From assembly GCA_035048815.1 (NCBI GenBank), contig JAUCBN010000047.1, forward strand, positions 13,482,001-13,546,000: 64,000 nt of DNA, in the 5' to 3' direction. A model generated the notes under the pieces. The model ran no database searches. It saw nothing but the letters and a program-made list of their open reading frames with translations, and had not been told where the DNA came from. The stretch comes from Abelmoschus esculentus. Its lineage: Eukaryota > Streptophyta > Magnoliopsida > Malvales > Malvaceae. Shown piece after piece: positions 13,486 through 24,711 of this stretch (its first letter is position 1; each line of letters opens with the position of its first letter). A program made the translations under genes and the position numbers.

Positions 13486-14691
13486 TTTTCTTTTCTTTTT
13501 CCTCTTTATAGAAAAAAATAATAATGATGATTATCAAAAAAAAATGTAATCAAATTATTTATTGGCCTTCAAAAAAGACCCGATAAGAAAACAAAAACCA
13601 AATTGAACTGTACAAAAATTCTTTATTTTTTTTCTTATTCTAAAAGATATAGAACCAAACTCGTGATACTTCGGCTATGCAAAATCCGAAGCTCTCTCTT
13701 CAACAAATCTATCCTGGCAATTTCTCCGGGATATCATCAAAAATAGCCGATTTTTCACAATTTGCAAGCGATTCCAGATGTTTCGAAATATATCAGGGCA
13801 AATCAAAAGGAGTTATGTAAAATCCACTTGGCCAGAGGCATCCGTCAAATTCACGCGATCTCTAGGATTGTTTTATTAGAAAACTGGCTACGATTTAATC
13901 AATTATCCGCTGATCCAGGTCTTCCAAGACTCGAACCAAAAGTAGTCTTCAACAAAGATCGCGTGATCTCCACCACCGATCGATGGATCTTCAAAGAAAA
14001 ACGCAGCAGCTTCGATGGTTGTGATTCTGAAATGCCGATTGTGAAACGGGAAAATTAGAATGTTGTAGAACCTCGATCAAAGATCGGAGAGACTGAAAGG
14101 ATTAGCGATCATCACCATGAATCTTTCTAGGGTTAGGGTTTGAGGAGGGTTTCAAAGAGAGAGAAACCGATGGGAATTTGATCAGAGGCTGCACAGAATA
14201 TCTGGATCTTCTAATATATATCAAATCTGGGTGCGCTTCCACAAGCCGCGCACGTGCGACCCAAGTACTGGTCTAAAAATAATTTCCAACATAATAAATA
14301 TTATTCTTTTTTCTTTTGTTATAATTATTTATTGGGTAAAGTTTTTAAATAGTCACTAAATTATTTTAAAAAATAAAATTGGTCATTAAATTCGTTTTGG
14401 TTTTATTTTGATTATTGATCTTTAATTAAATTGTTTAATTATTTAAATTATACAAATAAAAACACTAACTACTAAAAAAATATACTGAAACTCACAAGTG
14501 GAGAAAATATGCACTGAACTTAAGAGTATTTTTAGGGAGAATAAAAATTTAATTGATTGTAATAAAGAAATAGTATGTATAAAAATTTAAAATAAATTTA
14601 TATTTAAACGATATGAATAAAAATATTTATGTTTGAGGAATTTCCCAAAATGATGGATACTCTTACGCATGTGTAAGTATCTGTAGACAGG

Positions 14692-14876
14692 AACAGGGAT
14701 TGAGTCAGGATTTGGGGTTGAAAGGAATAAAACATAAATGTTTGGAACTGAAGAGGTAAATTCATAAAAAAGGTAATTTTTAAAAGAATTTAAATAGGAG
14801 GACAAAAGTGGGAGAAAAAATTTCTTCGAGAGTGGGGGCGATTACCCCTCCCCACCCTTTAATAGCTCCGTCCCTA
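14692..14876. mobile_element. Short hAT-like MITE, copy 1 of 3
   Basis: About 185 bp, closely similar along its length to the copies at 22207-22381 and 55324-55497. Shared blocks include AAAACATAAATgTTT, a GGACAAAAGTG stretch, ATTCTTCG and a G-run followed by a C-run near the 3' end. The 3' end AATAGCTCCGTCCCTA is the inverse of the family's 5' end. I could not find a clear target-site duplication for this copy, so its exact ends are uncertain. Confidence 0.65.
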
Positions 14877-14976
14877 GACGTGCATGCATTGTAGTCGGTT
14901 ATATGAACGATTATCATGTATTTGATCTTTAAATGAAAATTCAACAACTCCTTTATATTCTAGCAGTAGGCATATG

Positions 14977-15128
14977 AACGAGCATGAATCATATTGTTTC
15001 TGTGGTTAAAAAAACGATTATTGTTCTTGAAGGTTATAAATTTAAGCATCATTATTGCAGTATAATGATTGAGTAATTAATGTCTAATGATTAAAAGTAT
15101 ATTTTAAAATAGATACTACTGTAATCAC
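14977..15128. repeat. Degenerate tRNA-derived SINE copy (C)
   Basis: This aligns along its length with the clearer copies at 22148 and 22902: gattattgttcttgaaggtt, then attgagtaat, then ttaaaatagatactactg and taatca. The Pol III B box is decayed (ataaatttaagc in place of GGTTCGAGC). It is an old, inactive copy. Confidence 0.5.
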
Positions 15129-15377
15129 TTATCTACATCAGTATATTTTAATTATGGCTTAAAGTTTAAAATTTAAAACTCATAGTTAAAGCTTAAAATT
15201 TTGATTTTATCATATGGTTTTTGTCCGAACTATATATGCTAGCTAATTAAATGCATAAATGGCAAGAAAATCTTGTGTTATATTCTTTTCTGGCAACAAA
15301 ATATCTCAGACAAACAATGGCAATAAAGCTTCTTTTGACACCAGAAATATACAGGTTCGACTGGATTCATGTGTTGT

Positions 15378-16304
15378 TTACTTGTTATAACTTAATTTTG
15401 TTCTTCCTCTATGTCGAGGCTTGTAGATACGAGCCCACAGATGCTTTCGGTTGACCAAGAATTTGGCTTTGGATTGTCCATTCAAAACCAATGGTATCAC
15501 CAATGAACAAGTGAAGACAATACGTCCGAACTGAGGTTCCTGTCCTGGATGACTAACATGTTCGATCACAACATCTTGCACCACTTCTCCCCAGTTCCTG
15601 CAATGAAAAAACAGACACCTGAAACCAGTTCGAACATGTTTGAAATGAGGGAGCTCTAGATTAGTTTAGTTTAATTACAACGAGGTAAAGAAGTGGATGA
15701 TTTCTTCCCGGCTTAAAGGGTGTCCTTTGGAGAATGTTAGAAACATTGTTCTTGTATCTTCTGGTGTTTGTGCTGGACGAAACTCATCGGCACCGGGATT
15801 CAAATTCGATACACCAGCAACTGGGGAAGAAGAGGTTGATCCCTCTCCAAGAGGTTTCGCAACTGGCTTTAAACCAGATTCATCAACTTCAATAGCAGCA
15901 TTCTCGCCAAATATTTTGTCACAAACAGTCTCCATAATGTGCACATAACGCTTGTACATAAACTCCCGGTTGTAGTGAAAGAATCTGAAATTCATCGGCT
16001 CATCGAAAAGGCCAAGGAAAACAGGAGTGTCATGGGATTCACAAGTTGGTGATGAAGCGTTGGGTTGAATGAACTCCAGGCATTGCAATGCCTCGTTGAA
16101 GAGAGCATCAATGGTGTCGTCGTCATACGAATGAATGATTCGAATAAGTTCATGGTAACCGATTTCTTCGAGCATGAGCCATAGTGCCATAGCTGACTTG
16201 ACCTGTTGGGAGTTTTTGGCCATTGTGATCATCATTCTATTGAAAAGAACTCTTTCTAAGGTGTAGAAAAGCAAGAGGTCTACCAGAGTACCTATTCCAG
16301 TCAT
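15378..16304 (-). CDS. Plant-specific protein with C-terminal RRM-like domain, function unknown
   Basis: Two exons, 15682-16304 and 15378-15597, join in frame (ACC TC|G AAC TGG) to give 280 aa. The N-terminal half is helical with conserved-looking MGT-type start TGIGTLVDLLLFYTLERVLF and a NREFMYKRYVHIMETVCDKI block. A Ser/Pro-rich linker follows, then TMFLTFSKGHPLSREEIIHF and NWGEVVQDVVIE to NGKSKAK-like NGQSKAKFLV and HLWARIYKPR, which reads as a diverged RRM fold. I recall this as a family of uncharacterised plant proteins with several copies per genome; I know no function for it. It might bind RNA, but the RNP motifs are not canonical. The frame is intact. The acyl-CoA oxidase pseudogene lies 428 bp upstream. 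Confidence 0.75.
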
Positions 16305-16731
16305 GTTGCCACTGCTATGGAGGGTGAAACAAAGATTACCACAAGGGAAAATATTGATTTATGGTATTAAATAAATAGTGAAAGAAAGGGGCTTGTAGAA
16401 CACTAGAACTGAATTTGACCCTTTGGGGATGAGGCATTAATTTGGGACTTCTTGGTTAAAGAAAATGCATTTACTCAATTAATGCTAGAATGGAAATCTA
16501 GTTGAAAATTCATGAACCTTTGTGGCAAGATCTGATCATTTTAATTTCCAAACATAGTATGATACAAAAGTGAATGTAATACATTTAACCAAATATTGTA
16601 ATAAACACAACCCCACATGTTGAAACTTGAATTAGTACATACACAACAAGGTAATTAACTAACCAGTGAACCTGGAAATGGCATGCCTCTTTATGGTTGC
16701 TCTGTCGAGCAAGGTGCTCAAATGGTGTATT

Positions 16732-18758
16732 TTAGAGTCTTGTTGTGAGAATTTGTTGCTTCAATTTTGTTTGAATATACTCTTGGTAACCATCTGGCAC
16801 AACAGTTTCATTCAGAGGATCCTTCCATGCTCCCTCGTGCAGTTTCTGATACACATTTCCGTCTTAACAGTCAAGAGCTGAGCCAAGGTAGTGGTCGGAG
16901 TGATTGAACGCATCAACAAGGGCAATAACGTTTGTACGGACCTGAGAGGAATAAAGATGAACAGAACGTACAGGTGGGAATTGCAGCTGCCTTTTGGACT
17001 GAGTACTATAATCAATTCAATTGGATTGTTGAAACAAACCTGGGAGTACAATAATCTCAGCTGTTCATTTGCTAGTACACCTTGTGTGGGAGTAATGCAG
17101 CCGGTGGCGACGAAAACACCTAGATGTTTGTGTAAAAGATGCAACACATATACATTGCCGAGGATTTCTAATTGTCGTTTAACTCCCTTTCCTGGTATAT
17201 TTTGTTGCAGTTTCTCAATGAACCTGAGAAAGTGTTCTTAACCGATCATTTCATACAACTTCAGACAGAGCAACACGATAAGAAATGATTATTAATTCGA
17301 TGTCCTCAAAATTCTGACCGGATAAGACTGGAGTAGCTTACTTGGAAACAACAATTGACTGACAGTGAGCAACTGCAACCTCAGCCAAATCAGATGAGAG
17401 TTCAGAAAAACCTGAAGACAAACATAAAGAATTGGAAGAATTTATTTAAAATTATAAACAAAAAATATTAACCAGTCATTCAGAGTTTTAAATATATGAT
17501 TCAAGAGTATGCCGAACTTTACGGTAAGAATTGAAACCAGGACCATCTACTGGTCGACCATGCAAGAGTTAACTGGGTTGAGTAACATGCCAAAAAGAAA
17601 ATGATAAACAGGAATCTCGATTGCTCAACCAAGGTAGAGAAGAAGTACCCTCTTCTGGATTTGAAAATTTGCTTAGGCTTTTCACGCAGGCAAAAGACAT
17701 CCTAGCAGCCCTCGTTTCAAATGCCTCCAATATTACACTAGGCTTTAGCTAATCCTCACCTGCAAGTCAAAACGAGGAATGCGGTTATTATATTAATTTG
17801 TATTTGATGGTACTGTGTTAAGGTTAGCACCATGTATTGTACAGGCACAACAGTCTATAAGTTGGCAATAACTTGTGGAGAACAGAAATATGACAATTTT
17901 CAATCTTCAAAGTCATAAAAATCGAAAAGGCAAAGACGCAAAGTAAGTTGTAGACTAGGTCAAGAGACGAAAACCATATAGTCGATACCCCTTTCAACTT
18001 CACAATGACATCGCATGAGTTGTTCTGCTCGCCCCATATAGGCTGTTGTCCCAACAGGCTTCTTCCCGGACCCCAGCTGGGAAATAATCTTCATTAGAAA
18101 TCTCGCAACCTAAAAAAATGTTTCCGGTTACATTGTCAATAGATGGCACCCCCATCATCATCTACACATTCAGTTGTCCCATCACTTTTATGTTCTTTAC
18201 TATACATTCATCCAATTCTCAAATGCATCCAATAGATACAAAACTGCTGCATACTCTGTTTAAATCTCCATTAGAATGTTGAAAATCATCCCTACCATCT
18301 AAAGAAAAACATGAGTGTGATGAAAGCATCGAAAATACAAGTGATTGTGTTTTTCATTTGGCATACCGGTGAAAGCAGCATAATATTGTCTCCTTCATAG
18401 GTACAGGCAGGAACATAAACTGCATATAACTCGGGGAGCACACTGCTTGAAAGATGATCGTGACCGCCACATACTTTCGACATTCTTCAATTCCATCCTG
18501 CAAGCATATATGCCATCAAAATCATGATACACACAATATCAAAGTAACCAATCTTAACCCTGCAGCTGCAGAACTCGTAATAGATTTTAACCCTGCAGTA
18601 CATGCATGAGCCTTAGGTAATGTGGAGAAGTCATTGGCTTTCAATCTTTGGGACACATCATTGTATAGCCATTTCTGCCACTCAGCAACAAAACTTAAAG
18701 CATAGGCAGAAGCTAACAAAGGAAAGAGTCTACTTTGCTGAGTTTTATAGTTAATCAC
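16732..18758 (-). pseudogene. Acyl-CoA oxidase 1 (ACX1)-like pseudogene, 5' half missing
   Basis: Exon-like blocks match the C-terminal half of peroxisomal ACX1 in order: YKTQQSRLFPLLASAYALSF (18758 leftwards), the catalytic-region remnant ending LPELYAVYVPACTYEGDN (~18400-18485), VARFLMKIISQLGSGKKPVG (~18110-18030), LEAFETRAARMSFA (~17730), SDLAEVAVAHCQSIVVSK (~17400), HLLHKHLGVF (~17140) and NVIALVDAF to a final stop at 16732-16734. Three lesions are visible: a 1-nt frameshift just after ECRK (about 18474), a TAG replacing the Trp of the family's EDW motif (~17744), and an in-frame TAA after SALDC (~16864). The FAD- and acyl-CoA-binding N-terminal half is absent from 18760-19560. Real ACX1 makes trans-2-enoyl-CoA and H2O2 in peroxisomal beta-oxidation and jasmonate synthesis; this copy cannot. 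Confidence 0.88.
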
Positions 18759-19559
18759 CTGAAATAAATAAATAAATGTAAAAACCTTATATGTATCAGC
18801 CATCATCACTATTCAACAAAATAATTTGAAAGTTTTTATGGGAAAGAAATGCCATTAAAAGCGGTCATAAAATGGCCCCAAACTAACTTTTCTCACCACA
18901 ACCAAAAACAAAGCCAGCATTAGATCGTTCTTGTTAGTTGGTGACCCCTTTTTAAACCTTCGATTATCGACCCCTTTTTAAGCCTTGGTTTTAGTCAAGT
19001 ATAGTTGCCGAGAAGAACATCATGTATAAGAATTAGATTAATGACATTAGTTCTGGTTTTGACCAGAGAGACAGCCGTCGATTTCTCAGTCTCAGTATTG
19101 ATACGACACGTTAACATTGATTCAACCAGCTGTCTTCGTATGCTCGCCTGAATAAAGAAAAAAACAAACATTTGGCGGTCCAGTAATTTACTTTTCCTTT
19201 TCCCTTACAACAATATTAAGATAAGATATCGAGCACTCAAGCTATATTGACAAAGGTTTTGCAGAAGTTAAAAAACTAGCTTTCGGCTTTCAACAGATCT
19301 TGTTTGAGAGAAAGAACAAGGTTTAGTGATTTTTTTTTTTTACTTTTATAATTTTTTGGGTGAAAAAGTCAGTTTGGGAATCCAAACAGTAATGGATTAA
19401 GTTACTACAGACTGCAAAATCAAACTTGATGAGTTTAACCCACAAAAGAAATATATGATTAAATCCAAACCCTATACTAGATTATTAGTCTTCTACTCAC
19501 AATAAACCTGCCCTGTACTGTTCACAGACCCTGACATTTACTTTCAGATAAACTTGATC
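18759..19559. other. Gene-less interval between the ACX1-like relic and the MYB gene
   Basis: About 800 bp. Around 18939-18990 a CGACCCCTTTTTAA-like phrase occurs twice. The part nearest 19559 is probably the MYB 3' UTR. No N-terminal ACX exon and no other gene is visible. Confidence 0.5.
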
Positions 19560-21429
19560 TTATACTGCATGGATTGGGTTCCCACTTGAATCCATACCAG
19601 ATTTACTAGAAGCAGCAGGATTGGCATGAAAAGCAGACTGCCTAGATGATCCATCGAGTTTTAATGAAACAGAGGATGATCCACTATCACCAATAGTTTC
19701 TCCCAAACTCAACTTTGACATGCCGACCAGCTCATCAACATTGATCGGGCTCTTCGAATGTACTGCTGTTGGCTTGACCACTTCATGCGTGTCCTTCTTG
19801 CTTGGTTCTGTGTTATACCCCATCCAATACGGAAATGAATATGGAAAGAATGGTGGGAAGTAAGCAGGATAAACTACGGGGTAACAGGGGTGTGAGCTCT
19901 CCGAGTTTGGAGGAACACTTTCCCCGTCATTCGAGTTGTTGGAATCCATTGGTTTATCTTCTTCATCCAATGGAGGAGGAATAGGCAACTGGTCATTGCT
20001 TTGTGCTTCAGCCTGTAGATGATTTGCATGATACATGTCCTGTGATACCATTGGAGTGTCAGCTGACTGCAAGAAATAAACAAGAAAAAGGTCTGTTAGA
20101 CAACTAGAAAAGCAGGTGATTTGGATGGATAAACAATGCATGCCAGCACCGGAAATCAATTGGTATAAATTTCTTATCTTTCAAAGAACTAAACTGAAAT
20201 AACTAAACACAGTCAGACCCAAAAAAACTGTATATAGGAAAAACTGCAGCTTGTCCTTATAGAGAGAAGGGTACTAACTTCATCTGCCACAATATCAAAA
20301 AGGCTAGAACGTCTTTTTCTCCTAGAAACATTGGACTGCCTGATGAAATATTTCTGAGCATGGCTAGCTACTTGAGTAGGAGTCCTTGATATAACATAAT
20401 TGCGTGAGATACCACGCCAGTCACCTTTCCCAAGCTTCTGCAGACCAAGAAGAAACATCCTATGCTCCTCTTCTGTCCAAGGAACACCTGTGAAACAAAA
20501 ATAACCCGGCTTCAAGAATCTCGGCATTACTCCCCAGTTTTATCAGTACTTGAAACATCATTCAGTGCCTGCTAGACTTCTCATTTCCAATGTCAATGCT
20601 TAAACCTTTTAAGGGAATATCCAAACTATAATAATGTAGACAAGACATCAGGAACATAAAGAACCCCATTTTATTACCTTCAAAATCAAGCATTCTTTTA
20701 GACAAACTTCACAATTAGTTTCTTATATCATAAATAATAATCCTTTGAGAGCCCTGCTTGTCTTATTTCAAAATACACCATTTTTGCAAATCTTTAGATG
20801 TTCTACTGCATAATTAATGAAATTAACAGACCCATTTCTTATTATTCAACAACCCACCTGACAAAAACTAACTGTTAACTCTAAACTATAATTCCAAAAT
20901 AACTAACAAGAAAAAAAAATACTTCACTTTGAATCCTTGAACTATTTAATACTACAAACATAAAGTTAAAAAGAATAAACATATGAAAATTGGTAAAGAA
21001 ATCCAGCATGATCACTGTGTCCAAAATAAAAATCAGTGAAAGAAAAGTAAAATCAATCCTTATAGTCATACACTAATCATTGATCGAATAAATTCTAAAA
21101 CAATAAAGCAGATAAAATCAAGAAAAGTAAAATCAATCCTTCAGAAAAAAAATGGAACCTTTTTTCCTTTCACGACTCGAAGACGACCCAGGGACGAAAT
21201 CCTCAGAAGCATAACCGTCGGTGTGATCCGGTCCCTCACCTGGCGAACCCGACCCATTTCCGTTATTCGCGCCAGAAATCGACCCTGAATATTGGCTTAA
21301 GTTTCCCATACTGGCGCTCTTCCGAATTAACCCATCAGTCAACCGGACTCCAAAAAGCTTGACCCCTCTGTTCGGGCAGGTCCTAGAGTTGTGCCCGTTG
21401 TGGCTACAATGCGAGCAACGACGCGTCAT
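19560..21429 (-). CDS. MYB-related (SHAQKYF) transcription repressor, KUA1/MYBS3 type
   Basis: Three exons, 21159-21429, 20279-20487 and 19560-20066, give 328 aa. The N-terminus has a CCHC zinc knuckle (C5, C8, H13, C18; RRCSHCSHNGHNSRTC) and the R/KLFGV repression motif (KLFGVRL, 24-30). A single MYB repeat runs from about 91 to 140, opening VPWTEEEHRMFLLGLQKLG and ending in SHAQKYF (132-138). The tail is acidic then Pro/Tyr-rich (YPAYFPPFFPYSFPYWMGY). Family members bind the GATAA/TATCCA-type element and repress transcription; Arabidopsis KUA1 limits peroxidase genes to control cell expansion and senescence. The start follows the family N-terminus (MTRRCSHC). A 66-codon upstream ORF (21433-21633) ends three bases before this ATG. 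Confidence 0.93.
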
Positions 21430-22147
21430 ATTTCACGGCCGGATAAGCTCGTTTCCGATCAGATCAGAGAGAATGATGAAACGATAAATGCCAATCGGAT
21501 CTTTGAGCATCCGGATCAACCGTGTGTTGATTAGGGCTTTGGTTTTGAACCCCTCAAAAAACAACCTTTCTTGTTCTCTTATTTGGCCCTCCCTCTGGCT
21601 GCGTTCGCAGATGGGAGAGATAAAGAGGGACAAACCATATCCATATACCCTGTATTTATTTATTCAAGGAAATTTAAAGATCTACTGCTTCGCGGAGTTT
21701 ACTGTGGGTGTTTGATTTCTGGCCGTTGATCTGGTCAAAATTGGTGTGCTAGAATCATGCGTTTGCTGCGGGGAGTTGACTACAAAGGACTCGGTCCAGT
21801 TCATTTTTATCTATTATTTATAAATTTTATATTCTTTTGGCCGCAAAAAATCTATTTGACGAAGGAATAGGAAAATGCACAGAATCAGGATTAAAACTAC
21901 GAAATGATAGATTGATTAATTTTAAAATAATAAAATTTTAAAAAATAATTAAATTATAAAAAATAAAGAAATTTAGGTTTAATTTTATAAATTTCAAAAT
22001 TAAAAGATCATAAAAATTAGCTAATAAAATAGATTAATGTTTAATTTTATTAATTTTAAATTATAAGATCTTAAAAAAATAATAAATTATAGAAACTTTA
22101 GGAGGAGAAAAAACTTAATTACAATAACTTCAAAAATTATAAAGGTC

Positions 22148-22482
22148 TGCACGAGCCCTCTAGCTCAAGTGATTAAAAGAATAATTGTTGTTTTTAGAGG
22201 TTACAGGCAATGACAGAGCCAAAATTTGGGATTGAGGGAGGCAAAACATAAATATTTAGAAGTAGGGGACAAATTCATAAAAAACAAATTTTAAAAAATT
22301 TAAATAGAAGGACAAAAGTGGAAAAAGAAATTCTTCGGGGGGGGCAATTGCCTCTCCCCATCCCCTCATAGCTCTGTTCTTGGTTACAGGTTCGATTGAT
22401 GTCAGTAAAGTGATTGAACGATCAATATTAAATGGTGGATATTATATTTTAAAACAGATATTATTGTAATCATTATTAGTTA
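22148..22482 (+). repeat. tRNA-derived SINE copy A, interrupted by a MITE
   Basis: The SINE reads 22148-22206 and continues at 22390-22482. The A box is TAGCTCAAGTG at 22161-22171 and the B box GGTTCGATTGA at 22389-22399, as in a tRNA-type internal Pol III promoter. The body after the B box (gtgattgaacgatcaat, attatattttaaaacagata, ttattgtaatca) matches copy B at 22902. The insertion at 22207-22381 falls between the A and B boxes, so this copy is disrupted. Confidence 0.7.
22199..22389. mobile_element. Short hAT-like MITE, copy 2 of 3, inserted in a SINE
   Basis: The element is 22207-22381 (175 bp). It is flanked by a perfect 8-bp duplication, ggttacag, at 22199-22206 and 22382-22389. The ends carry short inverted repeats around ACAGAGC (5') and GCTCTGTT (3'). 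The internal sequence matches copies at 14692 and 55324. It carries no coding sequence. The 8-bp duplication points to hAT-type transposase for mobilisation. Confidence 0.8.
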
Positions 22483-22901
22483 ATTCAAAAAAATTATGAA
22501 GGCCTAAAATATAATTAACCCATAAAATTTTAGAGGATCAATTATCCCTCTTACAATACACATAGATTCGTATCTAAATAAAAAATAATTATAAACACTT
22601 TATATCTTCTAATTATATTATATAATATTTAAAATTTTGTTTTATTTTTACAAATGATCAATCAATTTTATTTTTTATGCATTTTAAAATTAATATGTTT
22701 ATTTTATATTTATTATGTCAATAATGATTTAATAATTAGTAAAGATGAAATATATCACAAAGATAATTATACTAAATCAATATAACATTATCTATTTAAT
22801 TAAAAATTATAAAAAAAATGATATTTATTCTGAAATGAAATATTAACTATTAACTAAAAAATACTAAAATATTATTCTAAAAATTTAATAATATCATTGT
22901 G

Positions 22902-23060
22902 GCACGAGTTCTCTAGTCCAAATAGTTAAAAGAATAATTGTTGTTCTTAAAGATCACGGGTTCGAGCACTAGTTTTGTCAACAAAGTGATTGAGCAATCA
23001 ATCTCAAATGATAGAGATTATATTTTAGAATAGATATTATTGTAATCAATATTAGCTTGT
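22902..23060 (+). repeat. tRNA-derived SINE copy B
   Basis: About 155 bp, beginning gcacgagttctctagtcc, with a weak A box and a good B box (GGGTTCGAGCAC). The same 3' body as copy A follows: gtgattgagcaatcaat, attatattttagaatagata, ttattgtaatca. It lies about 420 bp downstream of copy A in the same orientation. I could not define its target-site duplication. Confidence 0.65.
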
Positions 23061-23790
23061 TAAAAAGTGAGGGAAATAAATGGTATGCCACGTGTTCGGC
23101 GAGGGACGTTACTTGGACGAAGGTAATCTTGGTCTGGGATCCGAAAACCTAACGTAGATGAGATCTATTTCGGCCGTACACGTGGAGATTCCCCACTAGC
23201 GATGGGAATATTTTTAAACTTTATCTTTAATATTTCAGATTATTAGTAGTTTAAATTTTTATTTTTTAATATTTTAATGATGTGATATAATTTTTAAATT
23301 ATCATATTTTTAATTATAAATTGCTTATTTTATTCTATTAAAATTGTTATATATTCACTTTTTTTTGTTATTTTTTTCAATTTAAATTTTATGATTGATA
23401 CAAATATAAAAATATATTTCAAAATCCTTTTAATTAAATAAATTTTCAAATTTATATATATTTTTAAAATTTTAATTAGTTAAAATATTTAAATAATTAA
23501 TATCAAATATTTAAATTTTTTTTCTTGTGATTTTGTCCTTTTCTAGGGTATATTATATTACAGGATAAGTTATCTTACCAAACTAAAGTTTTTCTTACAC
23601 AAACGCCTTTCTTATCCACTTTATCCAAAGCCGCCTACGACATAGGCGTTTATATAAATATCTCATGTGGACCCCACAGTGTTACAAAATCATTGCCTGC
23701 GATCTTTTATGGTCCCACATTGTCAATGGACGGCTCAGATTTTTTTATGGAATCAATGTGATGGAAGTTGCGACAAATCATTAATTGCCC
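23060..23790. promoter_or_regulatory. Promoter-like island with two CACGTG boxes but no gene
   Basis: CACGTG occurs at 23089-23094 and again at 23179-23184, within a less AT-rich stretch in very AT-rich DNA. Further on, a TATA-like TTTATATAAATA lies at about 23648. No open frame of any size starts after it. This could be the remnant of a lost gene's promoter, or a transposon interior. Function is a guess. Confidence 0.3.
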
Positions 23791-24073
23791 ATAATTAGAT
23801 ATCAAGGCTAAATGATTTGTGATCATTACTTTCTTGTAGTATCATAAAATATTTATTTAATGGGTTAAAGATGATCTTTTATTAGTATTTTATATGAGTT
23901 TTAATTTTAATATTTATATTATAAATTTAATTATTATTATTATTATATTATTATTATAATTATAAAATATTTATTATAACGAAATGTGAGTTTCGTACAA
24001 TATAGAAGGGCTTTTCGGGTAATTCCTTATAGTATTAAAAAAACAACTCGTGTTGTGTACATAAAAGAAAATT

Positions 24074-24321
24074 CTACAATAGTCGTTGAACATCGCTGAA
24101 CGCTACTAATATTAAATATTGTTGAACACTATTAAATTAATTAATAAAAATTTAAAATCTCAAGGACTCAGTATATAATTAATAAAAGTGTGATAAACTT
24201 AACATATTATTAATAATTATATAATTAGTCATTTAGATTTTTATTCTTTATAAATTAATTTAATAATGTTTAACGGTGTTCAACATTAACGATGTTCAGC
24301 GGTATTCGACGCCCGTTATAG
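24074..24321. mobile_element. TIR element (MITE), about 248 bp
   Basis: The ends are inverted repeats: left CTACAATAGTCGTTGAACAT pairs with the inverse of the right end (CTATAACGGGCGTCGAATAC...), and the pairing continues through CGCTGAACG and TTGAACACTATTAAATTAATT, about 65 bp per arm. No clear target-site duplication was found. A second copy of the right arm lies at about 57979-58005. Confidence 0.6.
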
Positions 24322-24711
24322 ACTCATCCGTACATAAAAAGTATATATATAAATTCTATCTAAATAGTATAAATTTGGTTAGAATAATTTTAATATTTTA
24401 ATAAATACAAATTCTAAAATAAAAAAAACAACATTGGAATTTTATTTAAACTAGAATCTTAGAATCGAATCCCCATTTACCCATTCATAAGTAAATCAAA
24501 TCAAACTGACATGAACTTAGTACCAAACATATACATAAAACAAGCAAACCAGATAAATTCCTGTTTCTTTTAGTTCTCTTTCGTCTGTCTGTTTATTATA
24601 TTAATACAACATTTACACAGGGTCTGCACTCTGCAGCAGTGAAAGTATTGATTCCAATGTCTGCAATTTCTTCAGCAGAAGTGAGGTTGAAATATAAACA
24701 CATAGCTTCAG

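Larger units (their letters stand above)
13486..15377. other. Intergenic: PQT3-like 5' leader/promoter, MITE and SINE remnants
   Basis: Positions 13490-14210 are mixed-composition and probably the PQT3-like 5' UTR, perhaps with a leader intron, plus the core promoter. From 14270 the DNA is AT-rich. At about 14334 a GGGTAAAGTTTTTAAATAGT segment looks like one arm of the long-TIR MITE family seen whole at 38202 and 53759. A MITE (14692-14876) and a decayed SINE (about 14977-15128) follow and are listed separately. No gene. Confidence 0.5.
21430..24711. other. Repeat-rich intergenic region between MYB and the dioxygenase array
   Basis: About 3.3 kb. Positions 21430-21720 are the MYB 5' leader and promoter. 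From 21800 the DNA is AT-rich and holds two SINE copies, one split by a MITE, then a less AT-rich island at about 23060-23210 with two CACGTG boxes, a promoter-like stretch at 23560-23790 and a TIR element at 24074-24321. There is no gene. The left end near 24712 carries the 3' UTR of the first dioxygenase. Confidence 0.55.

Noticed and set aside
13762..14058. Plus-strand open frame of 98 codons
   Set aside because: It lies antisense in the 5' leader region of the PQT3-like gene and resembles no protein I know.
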